A DNA stretch of 64,000 bases, taken from NCBI GenBank assembly GCA_963802205.1, contig CAWDHW010000004.1:1-64000 (forward strand), in the 5' to 3' direction. Shown in pieces: positions 52,423 to 60,924 of the stretch (positions are counted from its first letter, which is position 1; each line of letters opens with the position of its first letter). The notes beneath the pieces were generated by a model, which searched no databases, was not told the origin of the DNA, and was given only the letters and a program-made list of their open reading frames with translations. The position numbers were made by a program, and so were the translations under genes. This stretch comes from DYRB01 sp963802205 (lineage in GTDB: Bacteria > Pseudomonadota > Gammaproteobacteria > Chromatiales > Chromatiaceae).

Positions 52423-53445
52423 CTAGGAAAGGGCGATCTTGGAGCCGGCGCCTGGGTCCTCGCGCACCAGGCGGGGGACCAGGTAGCCAGGCAGGCGCAG
52501 GCGAAGCTCTGCCATGAGGTCAAGGGCCTCGGTCAGCGGGACCTCGAAATGGGCGGCCCCCTGCACACGGTCCAGCAGGTGCAGATAGTAGGGCAGGATG
52601 CCATCGCGGAAGAGCACGTCGCTCAGTACGCTCAAGGTGTCCGGGTCGTCGTTGACCCCACGCAGGAGTACGCTCTGGTTGAGCAGCGCGACGCCGGCCT
52701 CGCGCAGGAGCCTGACGGCACCGCTCGCGGCGGGGCTCAGTTCCCTGGGGTGATTGGCATGTACGACGACGACTGCCTGCAACCGCGTCTGCGCCAGGGT
52801 CCCGCATAGGGCCTTGGTGACACGGGCGGGCAGGACGACCGGCAATCGGGTGTGCAGGCGCAGCCGCTCCACGTGGGGGATGGCCTCCAGCTTGGCGACA
52901 AGGGACTGGAGGTGCGCGTCGTCCAACATTAACGGATCGCCGCCGCTGAGGATGACCTCGCGGATGGTGTCGTCGGATGCGATTCCGGCGATGGCCGAGG
53001 ACCCGGCGTCCGCCCCGAGGCTTTCCTGGGCGTAGGGGTAGTGGCGCCGGAAGCAGTAGCGGCAGTGGATGGCGCAGGCTGGGGTGGTCACCAGCAGGGC
53101 GCGGCCCTGGTATTTCTTTAGCAGGCCGGGGCCTCGCGTCGCCGCTGCATCACCCACAGGGTCGGTGGAAAAGTCCGGGTGGTCGGTGCGTTCGCAGGCG
53201 ACCGGCAAGACCTGGCGTAGCAGCGGATCATCGGGGTTACCCTGCTCCATGAGGGCAGCGTAGCCGCGTGGGACAAGCATGCGAAATTCCCGGAAGCCCG
53301 CCGCACGGCGCTCATCGGCGAGGTCTGTCGGTAGGGCCAGAAAGCCCAACAGGTCGGCGGGTCGGGTGAACGCCTGGCGCAGTTCTTCCTTCCAGTCTGG
53401 CTTCCAGTCTGGCTCGTTCCGGTCCGGACCCTGCCATCCCGGCAC
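52423..53445 (-). CDS. epmB: EF-P beta-lysylation protein EpmB
   Basis: A radical-SAM lysine 2,3-aminomutase-type enzyme that isomerises L-lysine to (R)-beta-lysine for EF-P modification. The frame opens at 53541 inside the efp leader, but GTG 53445 gives 340 residues, matching E. coli EpmB (342), and begins close to WQGPDRNEPDWK. The cluster motif CAIHCRYCFRRHYPY (C-x3-C-x2-C), EVILSGGDPLMLDD, RLHTRLPVVLP and the PLP-side VRLLREAGVALLNQSVLLRG are present. It is divergent from efp-epmA, so the complete modification set is in one place. Confidence 0.92.
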   Translation of the reverse strand: MPGWQGPDRNEPDWKPDWKEELRQAFTRPADLLGFLALPTDLADERRAAGFREFRMLVPRGYAALMEQGNPDDPLLRQVLPVACERTDHPDFSTDPVGDAAATRGPGLLKKYQGRALLVTTPACAIHCRYCFRRHYPYAQESLGADAGSSAIAGIASDDTIREVILSGGDPLMLDDAHLQSLVAKLEAIPHVERLRLHTRLPVVLPARVTKALCGTLAQTRLQAVVVVHANHPRELSPAASGAVRLLREAGVALLNQSVLLRGVNDDPDTLSVLSDVLFRDGILPYYLHLLDRVQGAAHFEVPLTEALDLMAELRLRLPGYLVPRLVREDPGAGSKIALS

Positions 53446-53494
53446 GCTTTTCGCTACTATTCGCGGTTTAGAATTCAGGCTAACAGAGGGCAGC

Positions 53495-54064
53495 ATGGCG
53501 TATTTCAGCACCAACGAGTTTCGCGGCGGGATGAAGATCATGCTCGATGGCGATCCCTACGCCATCATCGAGAATGAGTTCGTCAAGCCCGGCAAGGGCC
53601 AGGCCTTCAACCGGGTCAAGGTGCGCAACCTCAAGACCGGGCGGGTGGTTGAGCGCACCTTCAAGTCCGGGGACACCGCCGAGGCGGCGGACGTCCATGA
53701 TACCCAGATGCAGTATCTCTACAACGACGGCGAGCTGTGGCACTTCATGGATCCGGCGACCTACGAGCAGCTCACAGCGGACGCCAATGCCGTGGGCGAG
53801 GCGGCCAAGTGGATCAAAGAACAGGACGTGTGCAACGTGACCCTCTATAACGGGGCTCCGCTGGCGGTGGAGCCGCCGAATTTTGTCACCCTGCTTATTA
53901 CCGAGACTGACCCGGGTCTGAAGGGCGACACCTCCGGCGGCGGCGGAAAGCCTGCCACCCTGGAGACCGGGGCCGTGGTGCGCGTGCCTTTGTTCGTCCA
54001 GTCCGGCGAGTTGATCAAGGTGGACACCCGCATCGGCGAGTACGTCTCACGCGTCAAGGAGTGA
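53495..54064 (+). CDS. efp: Translation elongation factor P
   Basis: EF-P, 189 residues, relieves ribosome stalling at polyproline motifs. ATG 53495 (MAYFSTNEFRGGMKIM). The modification loop is VKPGKGQAF with Lys34, the target of EpmA/EpmB. Three beta-barrel domains are normal length, ending VDTRIGEYVSRVKE. Its stop overlaps the GTG of epmA by 4 nt (GTGA), so the two are translationally coupled. Several proteins encoded here have polyproline runs (RND permease tail, FimX-like linker, sulfur-globule-type protein tail), matching a need for it. Confidence 0.97.
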   Translation: MAYFSTNEFRGGMKIMLDGDPYAIIENEFVKPGKGQAFNRVKVRNLKTGRVVERTFKSGDTAEAADVHDTQMQYLYNDGELWHFMDPATYEQLTADANAVGEAAKWIKEQDVCNVTLYNGAPLAVEPPNFVTLLITETDPGLKGDTSGGGGKPATLETGAVVRVPLFVQSGELIKVDTRIGEYVSRVKE

Positions 54065-55044
54065 CGGACACCGACGCCTGGCGCCCCAGCGCCAGCCTTG
54101 CGGCCATGCACGCCAGGGCCGCCATGCTGGCCACTATCCGCGCCTTCTTCGCCGAGCGTGGTGTGCTGGAGGTCGAGACCCCTATCGCCTCCCGCGCCGC
54201 GGTCAGCGATCCCGCCCTGGACAGCCTCGCGACCCGCTGGCATGGCCCTGGCCATCCGGATGGGCTGCCGCTCTATCTCCAGACGTCTCCAGAGTTCCCC
54301 ATGAAGCGGTTGCTGGCCGCCGGGTATGGGCCCATCTACCAGGTTTGCAAGGTCTTTCGCGACGGCGAGCGCGGGCGCCTTCATCACCCGGAGTTCAGCC
54401 TGCTGGAGTGGTATCGCCCCGGTTGGGGTTACCGCGCTCTGATGGTCGAGGTTGCCGATCTGGTCCGCGCGATCCTCGGCGCGCCAGGGCTGGCCGCAGA
54501 GGAGATACGCTACCGCGACCTGTTTCGGGACCGATTGGGCCTGGACCCCTGGCATTCGGATCCGGCGTCCCTGCGTCGGGTCGCCCTCGCACAGGGTCTG
54601 GAGGGGGTCCGGGATCTGGATCTGAACCTGGACGGCTGGCTCGACCTGCTCCTCAGCCATTGCCTGGAGGCAGACCTGGGGCGGGGTTGCCTGACCTTCG
54701 TCTACGACTACCCGCAGACCCAGGCTGCACTGGCCCGTGTAAGCGCCAACCCCGAGGCCCATGGCCAGCGCTTCGAGCTGTACCTGGATGGCATGGAGCT
54801 GGCCAATGGCTTCGACGAACTCACCGATGTTGTCGAGCAACGCCATCGCTTCGTCCGGGATCTGGCCGTGCGTGTCGCTGCCGGGCGCGTGACGCCGCCT
54901 GCGGACAGTGCCTTTCTGGCCGCCCTGGGGGCGGGGATGCCGGCCGCGTCCGGGGTCGCACTGGGGCTGGACCGCCTGCTTATGGCCAGGGTCGGTGCCG
55001 ATCATATCGACCAGGTCCTCGCCTTCCCGGTGGAGCGGGGGTAG
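54061..55044 (+). CDS. epmA: EF-P lysine--tRNA-ligase-like protein EpmA
   Basis: A 327-residue class II aminoacyl-tRNA-synthetase paralogue (LysRS catalytic core without the anticodon-binding domain) that attaches (R)-beta-lysine to EF-P Lys34. Motif 2 YQVCKVFRDGERGRLHHPEF with LLEWYR and motif 3 GVALGLDRLLMARVG are intact; YLQTSPEFPMKRLLA fits motif 1 surroundings. The GTG at 54061 overlaps the efp stop. Length equals E. coli EpmA (325). Confidence 0.94.
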   Translation: MTDTDAWRPSASLAAMHARAAMLATIRAFFAERGVLEVETPIASRAAVSDPALDSLATRWHGPGHPDGLPLYLQTSPEFPMKRLLAAGYGPIYQVCKVFRDGERGRLHHPEFSLLEWYRPGWGYRALMVEVADLVRAILGAPGLAAEEIRYRDLFRDRLGLDPWHSDPASLRRVALAQGLEGVRDLDLNLDGWLDLLLSHCLEADLGRGCLTFVYDYPQTQAALARVSANPEAHGQRFELYLDGMELANGFDELTDVVEQRHRFVRDLAVRVAAGRVTPPADSAFLAALGAGMPAASGVALGLDRLLMARVGADHIDQVLAFPVERG

Positions 55045-55105
55045 GGTCATGGCACCTGGTTAGGAATCATAAGCCCCATAGGATCCGTAGGTCCTAAGGT
55101 GGCGG

Positions 55106-55864
55106 TCAGCTTGATCGGGCGCGGTGGCCATCGGCGACGGGCTGGCTGAGGATGGCCTCAAGCCCGCTCGTGTCGAGGAACTCGATATGCTTGCGATCTA
55201 CCCGCAACAGCCCTTCCTCCTGGAAGCGGGTAAAGAGCCGGCTGACGGTCTCTACCGCGAGTCCAAGGTAATTGCCGATCTCGTGGCGGGACATGCTGAG
55301 GTAGAAGTCGGTGGCGGACAGACCGCGCAGGTGCAGGCGGCGGGACATGTTGAGCAGGAAGGCCGCAAGGCGTTCCTCGGCGTTCTTCTTGCCCAGCAGC
55401 AGGAGCATGTCGGTGTCGTGGCTGATCTCCTTGCTCAGCAGGCGGTACATCTGGTGCTGCAGGGAGGGGAGAATAGCGGTCAGCTCTTCCAGTCGGGGGA
55501 ACGGCAGTTCACAGATGGCAGAGGTCTCCAGTGCCCTGGCGGAACAGGCATGGATCTCGCTGTCGATGGCATCCAGACCGATAACCTCACCGGGCAGATG
55601 GAAGCCCAAAACCTGCTCGCCGCCCTCTTCGCTGGGGGCGTAGGTCTTGACCGAGCCGGTCTTGACGACAAAAAGGGAATGGAAATGCTCGCCACTGCGG
55701 AACAGATAGTCGCCCCGATGCAGGGGGCGGGTGCGTTTGACGATGTCGTCCAGCCGCTCAACGTCGTTCGGGGCCAGGCCCATGGGCAGGCAGAGGCTGG
55801 AGAGGGTGCAGTTTCTACAGGCGACCCGCAACGTCTCGAGCGAAATGACCTTATGTGGAGCCAA
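55106..55864 (-). CDS. fnr: FNR-type oxygen-responsive transcription regulator
   Basis: A CRP/FNR regulator with a 4Fe-4S cluster that loses activity with oxygen. TTG 55864 (252 residues), with GGGGGA eight bases upstream, is preferred over the open frame extending to 55936, because a perfect FNR site lies inside that extension. Cluster Cys are Cys16, Cys19, Cys25 (VACRNCTLSSLCLP) and Cys118 (ETSAICELPF), with the spacing of E. coli FNR. KKNAEERLAAFLLNMSRR and the recognition helix GNYLGLAVETVSRLF (Glu, Ser, Arg contacts) indicate the TTGAT-N4-ATCAA specificity. Likely governs anaerobic and phototrophic genes. Confidence 0.92.
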   Translation of the reverse strand: MAPHKVISLETLRVACRNCTLSSLCLPMGLAPNDVERLDDIVKRTRPLHRGDYLFRSGEHFHSLFVVKTGSVKTYAPSEEGGEQVLGFHLPGEVIGLDAIDSEIHACSARALETSAICELPFPRLEELTAILPSLQHQMYRLLSKEISHDTDMLLLLGKKNAEERLAAFLLNMSRRLHLRGLSATDFYLSMSRHEIGNYLGLAVETVSRLFTRFQEEGLLRVDRKHIEFLDTSGLEAILSQPVADGHRARSS

Positions 55865-55909
55865 AACCGAGATCCCCCGCAAACAGATCGTCCCATTTTG
55901 GCCCTTTGG

Positions 55910-55923
55910 TTGATCTGGATCAA
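55910..55923 (-). promoter_or_regulatory. Perfect FNR-binding site
   Basis: TTGATCTGGATCAA is an exact match to the FNR consensus (TTGAT-N4-ATCAA). Its centre is about 52 bp upstream of the chosen fnr start, consistent with autoregulation of fnr. It also lies between fnr and the terminator of the sulfur-globule-type gene. Confidence 0.8.
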
Positions 55924-55958
55924 CCGTCGGCGCCAAACTCCAGGGCTTCGGGCATCAA

Positions 55959-55990
55959 GAAAAAGGCCGTGCCCGGGGGCGCGGCCTTTG
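55959..55990 (-). terminator. Rho-independent terminator of the sulfur-globule-type gene
   Basis: On the minus strand AAAGGCCGCGCCC pairs with the downstream GGGCACGGCCTTT arm around a short loop and is followed by a run of T. It lies about 55 bp past the stop at 56045 and just before the fnr regulatory site. Confidence 0.65.
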
Positions 55991-56044
55991 TCCCCCGAGG
56001 GGGAGGGGATCGGCACGGCCGATCCCCGGCACCTTAGAGGGTGC

Positions 56045-56479
56045 TTACTTGGTGGCCGGTGCGGCCGGAGGAGCCGGAGGGGCCGGGGGAGCGCCGTAAG
56101 GCATCGGAGGGGGAGCGCCGTAGCCGTAGGGGGCGCCGTAGCCGTAGGGGCCGTAGCCACCGTAGCCGTAGCCGGAGCCGTAGCCGTCACCGTAGCCATA
56201 GCCACGACCGTAGCCACGACCGGTGCCACGACCATAGCCGCGACCGCTGCCGCCGCCGCTCATGTTCATGCTGAAGTCGCCGGAGCCGTCGCCCATCCAG
56301 TCATTCATCCAGTCGCCCATGCCGTCGCCCCAGCCGCTGCCGCTGCCGTAGCCGCGGTCACCGCCGCCCCAGGGCCCGCCGCCGCCCCAGGGGCCGCCCC
56401 AAGCCTGGGCAGCGGTCATCGAGAAGGCAGCGGCGCCGGCAATGGCGGCAACGCTCAGAATCTTTACAAGCTTGCGCAT
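56045..56479 (-). CDS. Probable sulfur globule protein
   Basis: A 144-residue exported Gly/Tyr/Trp-rich protein of the kind that coats intracellular sulfur globules in Chromatiaceae. ATG 56479 with GGAG six bases upstream gives a signal peptide (LVKILSVAAIAGAAAFSMTA, cleaved after AQA) followed by WGGPWGGGGPWGGG. Many RGYGRG/GYGYGDGYGSG repeats and a Pro-rich end (YGAPPAPPAPP) follow, with no Cys. Allochromatium Sgp proteins share the signal style and repeated Gly-aromatic composition; the longer Pro-rich tail here differs. It has its own terminator and sits next to fnr. The assignment rests on composition and context, not a catalytic motif. Confidence 0.75.
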   Translation of the reverse strand: MRKLVKILSVAAIAGAAAFSMTAAQAWGGPWGGGGPWGGGDRGYGSGSGWGDGMGDWMNDWMGDGSGDFSMNMSGGGSGRGYGRGTGRGYGRGYGYGDGYGSGYGYGGYGPYGYGAPYGYGAPPPMPYGAPPAPPAPPAAPATK

Positions 56480-56869
56480 TTGTAACTCCAAATATCGCGG
56501 ACAAAAGGGGGCTTCGCTCGTGGGGTCTAACCCGCAAAGACCCAGTTGGGTTCGCGTAGCGCGAACGCAGGCACTATAGGTCCTTTATAAGGCAATAGAT
56601 AGTTTTATTTCCTACTCCCGGACTCCGGCGTCCGGTACCCCAAGGCGCAGCGCGGCGCCTGCACGCGGCCTCGGGTGCGCCCGGTCCGGCCACCGAAAAT
56701 GCGGTAAGACACTGAAAGCTAGAAGTCCGGAATCAGGCGTCCCGGTACCGGGCTACGGCTTACCGGAGTGGTGGCGGCGCCCGGCCGGTGAAGCCCGCGT
56801 TGAGGGGAGCGGACTTATTTGGTAGCGTGTCCCCGCATTCCGGCTCCCCCCTGCGCATGCCCCCCCATT
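56480..56869. other. Divergent intergenic region sulfur-globule-type gene / pyrG
   Basis: About 390 bp separating the two divergent genes. It includes a hairpin GTTCGCGTAGCGCGAAC (56550-56566) in the probable leader of the globule-type gene and a TATAGT -10-like hexamer on the minus strand near 56573-56578 without a convincing -35. No small gene was recognised. Confidence 0.4.
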
Positions 56870-58513
56870 ATGACCAAGTACATCTTCATCACCGGCGGTG
56901 TTGTGTCTTCGCTCGGCAAGGGCATCGCCGCCGCGTCCCTCGGGGCCCTGCTGGAGGCCCGCGGCCTTTCGGTGACCATGATCAAGCTCGACCCCTACAT
57001 CAACGTCGATCCGGGGACCATGAGCCCGTTCCAGCACGGCGAGGTCTATGTGACCGACGACGGGGCCGAGACCGACCTGGATCTGGGGCACTACGAGCGC
57101 TTCCTGCGTGCCCGCATGGGCCGCAACAACAACTTCACCACAGGCCAGATTTACGAGGCGGTGATTCGCAAGGAGCGTCGCGGGGACTATCTGGGGCGTA
57201 CTGTCCAGGTCATCCCCCACATCACCGACGAGATCATGGCCAGCGTCCGGCTCGGGGCGGGGGATGCCGATATCGCCATGGTGGAGATCGGCGGGACCGT
57301 GGGCGACATCGAGTCGCTCCCCTTCCTGGAGGCGATCCGCCAGATGCGCGTGGAACTGGGGCGCGAGAATGCCCTGTTCATGCACCTGACTCTGGTCCCC
57401 TTCATCCGCTCCGCCGGCGAGATCAAGACCAAGCCGACCCAGCACTCGGTCAAGGAACTGCGCTCCATCGGTATCCAGCCCGATGTGCTCCTGTGCCGGG
57501 CCGAGCAGCAGTTGCCGGACGCCGAACGCAAGAAGATTGCGCTCTTCACCAATGTCCCGGAGGCGGCGGTCATCTCCGCCATCGACGCCGACAACATCTA
57601 TCGGATCCCCCTGCTGCTCCACGAGCAGGGGCTCGACGACCTGGTGGTGCGCCAGTTCGGGCTGGCGGTCCCGGCGGCGGACTTGAGCGAGTGGGAGCGG
57701 GTCCTGCACGGCTTCGACTTCCCCCAAGGCGAGGTCGATGTGGCCATGGTGGGCAAGTACATGGACCTGACCGAGGCCTACAAGTCCCTGTCCGAGGCCC
57801 TGGCGCACGCCGGGGTGCATACGCAGACGAAGGTCCGCGTCCACTATGTCGACTCCGAAGAGATCGAACGCGACGGTTGCGGCTGTCTCGCAGGGATGGA
57901 CGCCATCCTGGTCCCCGGGGGTTTCGGCGAGCGTGGCATCGAAGGCAAGATCCGCGCCGTGCGCCATGCGCGCGAGGGGCGCATCCCCTACCTCGGCATC
58001 TGCCTGGGGATGCAGGTGGCGGTCATCGAATATGCCCGCGACGTGGCCGGGCTCACGGGGGCCCACAGCACCGAGTTCAACCGCACCACCCCCCACCCGG
58101 TCATAGCCCTGATCACCGAGTGGCACGATGAGTCGGGTCAGGTCGAGCGCCGCGACGAGCACACGGACCTTGGCGGGAGCATGCGCCTGGGCGGTCAGAA
58201 CTGCCGCCTGGAGCCCGGCAGCCTGGCCCGGCGCGTCTACGGCAAGCCGCAGATCCGCGAGCGCCACCGCCACCGTTACGAGTTCAACAACCGTTATCTT
58301 GACCTGCTCAAGGACGGTGGGATGCGCTTTTGCGGCTGGTCCCTGGACGGGCGCCTGGTGGAGATGATCGAGCTGCCCGATCACCCCTGGTTCATCGCCT
58401 GTCAGTTCCACCCGGAGTTCACGTCTACCCCGCGGGACGGGCATCCCCTGTTCCGGGGCTTCATCGAGGCGGCCATCGCCCAGCGCGAGCGCACCCGGGC
58501 GGAGGTCGCCTGA
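56870..58513 (+). CDS. pyrG: CTP synthase
   Basis: A 547-residue CTP synthase making CTP from UTP, glutamine and ATP. ATG 56870 (MTKYIFITGGVVSSLGKGIA) opens the synthetase domain with its P-loop-like GGVVSSLGKG; the frame is open further upstream but without similarity. DPYINVDPGTMSPFQHGEV and VEIGGTVGDIESLPF are conserved. The C-terminal glutaminase has nucleophile YLGICLGMQV and ligands QFHPEFTSTP. The stop overlaps the first base of kdsA ATG. It begins the conserved pyrG-kdsA-eno run. Confidence 0.97.
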   Translation: MTKYIFITGGVVSSLGKGIAAASLGALLEARGLSVTMIKLDPYINVDPGTMSPFQHGEVYVTDDGAETDLDLGHYERFLRARMGRNNNFTTGQIYEAVIRKERRGDYLGRTVQVIPHITDEIMASVRLGAGDADIAMVEIGGTVGDIESLPFLEAIRQMRVELGRENALFMHLTLVPFIRSAGEIKTKPTQHSVKELRSIGIQPDVLLCRAEQQLPDAERKKIALFTNVPEAAVISAIDADNIYRIPLLLHEQGLDDLVVRQFGLAVPAADLSEWERVLHGFDFPQGEVDVAMVGKYMDLTEAYKSLSEALAHAGVHTQTKVRVHYVDSEEIERDGCGCLAGMDAILVPGGFGERGIEGKIRAVRHAREGRIPYLGICLGMQVAVIEYARDVAGLTGAHSTEFNRTTPHPVIALITEWHDESGQVERRDEHTDLGGSMRLGGQNCRLEPGSLARRVYGKPQIRERHRHRYEFNNRYLDLLKDGGMRFCGWSLDGRLVEMIELPDHPWFIACQFHPEFTSTPRDGHPLFRGFIEAAIAQRERTRAEVA

Positions 58514-59346
58514 TGGAACTGACCGGTTTTGAGGTTGGGCTGGACCACCCCCTGTTTCTGATCGCGGGGCCCTGCGTCATCGAGGGTGAGACCCTGGCCC
58601 AAGAGACGGCGGGGCGGCTCAAGGAGCTGACCGCGGACCTTGGCATCCCCTTCATCTTCAAATCGTCCTTCGACAAGGCCAACCGCTCATCCATCGGCGG
58701 CTTCCGTGGTCCGGGGATCGAGGAGGGTCTGCGTATCCTGGAAGGGGTGCGTGCGGCGCTGGGGGTCCCGGTTCTGACCGATGTCCACGAGGATACCCCG
58801 CTGGCCGAGGTCGCCGCCGTGGTGGACGTCTTGCAGACTCCGGCCTTCCTCTGCCGTCAGACCAATTTTATTTGCGCCGTGGCGAGCCAGGGCAAACCGG
58901 TCAACATCAAAAAGGGCCAGTTCCTCGCACCCTGGGACATGGCGCGGGTGGTGGAGAAGGCCCGAACCACTGGCAACGACCGCATCATGGTCTGCGAGCG
59001 CGGGGTCTCCTTCGGCTACAACAATCTGGTCTCGGACATGCGGGCCCTGGCGGTGATGCGCGAGACCGGCTGCCCGGTGGTCTTCGATGCCACCCATTCG
59101 GTGCAGCTCCCCGGCGGACGGGGCGACAGCTCCGGGGGCCAGCGCGAGTTCGTCCCCGTGCTGGCCCGGGCCGCGGTGGCGGCTGGGGTGGCGGGGCTCT
59201 TCGTCGAGACCCACCCGGACCCGGAGCGCGCCTTGAGCGACGGCCCGAATTCCTGGCCCCTGGGGCATATGCGGGAACTCCTGGAGACCCTGGTGGAGAT
59301 CGACCGGCTGGTCAAGGCCCGCGGTTTCGTCGAGGATCGCCTGTGA
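58513..59346 (+). CDS. kdsA: 3-deoxy-8-phosphooctulonate synthase
   Basis: KDO-8-phosphate synthase, 277 residues, condensing arabinose 5-phosphate and PEP for LPS core synthesis. ATG 58513 overlaps the pyrG stop. LFLIAGPCVIEGETLA, FKSSFDKANRSSI, VLTDVHEDTPL, NIKKGQFLAPWDM and FDATHSVQLPGG are the expected active-site segments. Confidence 0.97.
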   Translation: MELTGFEVGLDHPLFLIAGPCVIEGETLAQETAGRLKELTADLGIPFIFKSSFDKANRSSIGGFRGPGIEEGLRILEGVRAALGVPVLTDVHEDTPLAEVAAVVDVLQTPAFLCRQTNFICAVASQGKPVNIKKGQFLAPWDMARVVEKARTTGNDRIMVCERGVSFGYNNLVSDMRALAVMRETGCPVVFDATHSVQLPGGRGDSSGGQREFVPVLARAAVAAGVAGLFVETHPDPERALSDGPNSWPLGHMRELLETLVEIDRLVKARGFVEDRL

Positions 59347-59365
59347 TCTTGGATCCGGTGATCGC

Positions 59366-59487
59366 CAGCGCGAAGACGCAAAGAAAAACATTGGGGTGGA
59401 TGCGTCGGCAAGCTCCCCGGCAGGGGTACCGACCGCCGCCAACATCCGATTGAAAAGCCTTCGCGGTCTTCGCGCCTTCGCGTGAGA
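59366..59487. repeat. Imperfect inverted repeat in the kdsA-eno gap
   Basis: GCGAAGACGCAAAGAAAAAC (59373-59392) and, inverted, TCGCGGTCTTCGCGCCTTCG (59461-59480) form an imperfect inverted pair about 70 bp apart. Similar GAAGACGC-type intergenic elements are known in proteobacterial genomes. Its role is unknown. Confidence 0.4.
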
Positions 59488-59608
59488 ACTGCTCGTTCCA
59501 GGTTGACCCATACTGCGGCGCCCCAGGGCGTCGCGGACCTGAGTCCGCGGGCTCGGCCCGGACCCGACCCTTTCGCAGTCCCGTTATCCAACTTCGGAGG
59601 AAGCACCC

Positions 59609-60886
59609 ATGTCCGAGATCATCGATATTCGCGCCCGTGAGATCCTCGACTCCCGCGGTAACCCCACCGTCGAGGCCGATGTCATCACCGCCGACGGGGC
59701 CTTGGGCCGTGCGGCGGTCCCCTCCGGCGCGTCCACCGGCTCCCGCGAGGCCCTGGAACTGCGCGACGGCGACAAGTCCCGTTACGGCGGCAAGGGTGTC
59801 CTCAAGGCCGTGGCCAACATCAAGGGCGAGCTGCGCAGTGCCCTGATGGGTATGGATGTCGGAGATCAGGCGGCGATCGATCAAAAGATGATCGCCCTGG
59901 ACGGCACCGAGAATAAGGAGCGCCTGGGTGCCAATGCGCTGCTCGGGATCTCGCTCGCCGCGGCCCACGCCGCGGCCCAGGAGCGCGCCATGCCCCTGTA
60001 CCAGTACTTGGGCGATGGCAACTACCGGCTGCCGGTACCGATGATGAACATCATCAACGGCGGTGCCCATGCCGCCAACAGCATCGATTTCCAGGAGTTC
60101 ATGATCCTGCCGGTGGGGGCCAAGTCCCTGCGCGAGGCGGTGCGCTACGGGGCCGAGGTCTTCCATGCCCTCAAGTCCGTACTGGCGGCCCAAGGCATGG
60201 CCACCTCCGTCGGCGATGAGGGCGGTTTCGCCCCCAACCTGGCCTCAAACGAGGCGGCCATCGAGGTCATCCTGACGGCCATCGAAAAGGCCGGGTTCAA
60301 GGCAGGCAGCGACATCTACCTGGGTTTCGATGTCGCGGCATCGGAGTTCTACAAGGACGGGCTCTATGACCTGGCAGGCGAGGGTCGCAAGCTCGACTCC
60401 GTGGGGTTGACGGAGATGCTCGTCAGTTGGGTGGACCAGTACCCCATCCTGTCTATCGAGGACGGCATGGCGGAGGGCGACTGGGACGGCTGGAAGCTCC
60501 AGACCGAGCGCCTGGGGCACCGCATCCAGTTGGTGGGCGATGACGTCTTCGTCACCAACACCAAAATCCTCCAGAAGGGTATAGCCCTCGGTATTGCCAA
60601 CTCCATCCTGATCAAGGTCAACCAGATCGGGACCCTGACCGAGACCCTCGCCGCCATCGATATGGCCCAGGCGGCGGGCTACACAGCGGTTGTCTCCCAT
60701 CGTTCAGGGGAGACTGAGGACGCCACCATCGCCGACCTGGCAGTGGCCACCAGCGCCGGACAGATCAAGACCGGTTCCCTGTCCCGCTCCGACCGCGTGG
60801 CCAAGTACAACCAGTTGATGCGTATCGAGGAGCAGCTTGGCGACGAGGCCGTCTACGCCGGGCGTGGGGCCTTCCACTGCCTGTGA
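59609..60886 (+). CDS. eno: Enolase
   Basis: A 425-residue glycolytic enolase (2-phosphoglycerate to PEP). MSEIIDIRAREILDSRGNPT, the Lys/Glu catalytic region ATSVGDEGGFAPN, LSIEDGMAEGDW and the signature ILIKVNQIGTLTETL followed by SHRSGETEDATIADLAV are intact. ATG 59609 is preceded by GGAGGAA. It follows kdsA after a 262-bp gap that contains an inverted repeat. Confidence 0.97.
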   Translation: MSEIIDIRAREILDSRGNPTVEADVITADGALGRAAVPSGASTGSREALELRDGDKSRYGGKGVLKAVANIKGELRSALMGMDVGDQAAIDQKMIALDGTENKERLGANALLGISLAAAHAAAQERAMPLYQYLGDGNYRLPVPMMNIINGGAHAANSIDFQEFMILPVGAKSLREAVRYGAEVFHALKSVLAAQGMATSVGDEGGFAPNLASNEAAIEVILTAIEKAGFKAGSDIYLGFDVAASEFYKDGLYDLAGEGRKLDSVGLTEMLVSWVDQYPILSIEDGMAEGDWDGWKLQTERLGHRIQLVGDDVFVTNTKILQKGIALGIANSILIKVNQIGTLTETLAAIDMAQAAGYTAVVSHRSGETEDATIADLAVATSAGQIKTGSLSRSDRVAKYNQLMRIEEQLGDEAVYAGRGAFHCL

Positions 60887-60924
60887 GGGCGCTGCGAATC
60901 GATTTGCCCTGACGCTGAATCCCC

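Noticed and set aside
55124..56485. Plus-strand open frame across fnr and the globule-type gene
   Set aside because: Crosses two genes and two regulatory sites; its Val/Ala/Thr repeats merely reflect the Gly/Tyr codons on the other strand.
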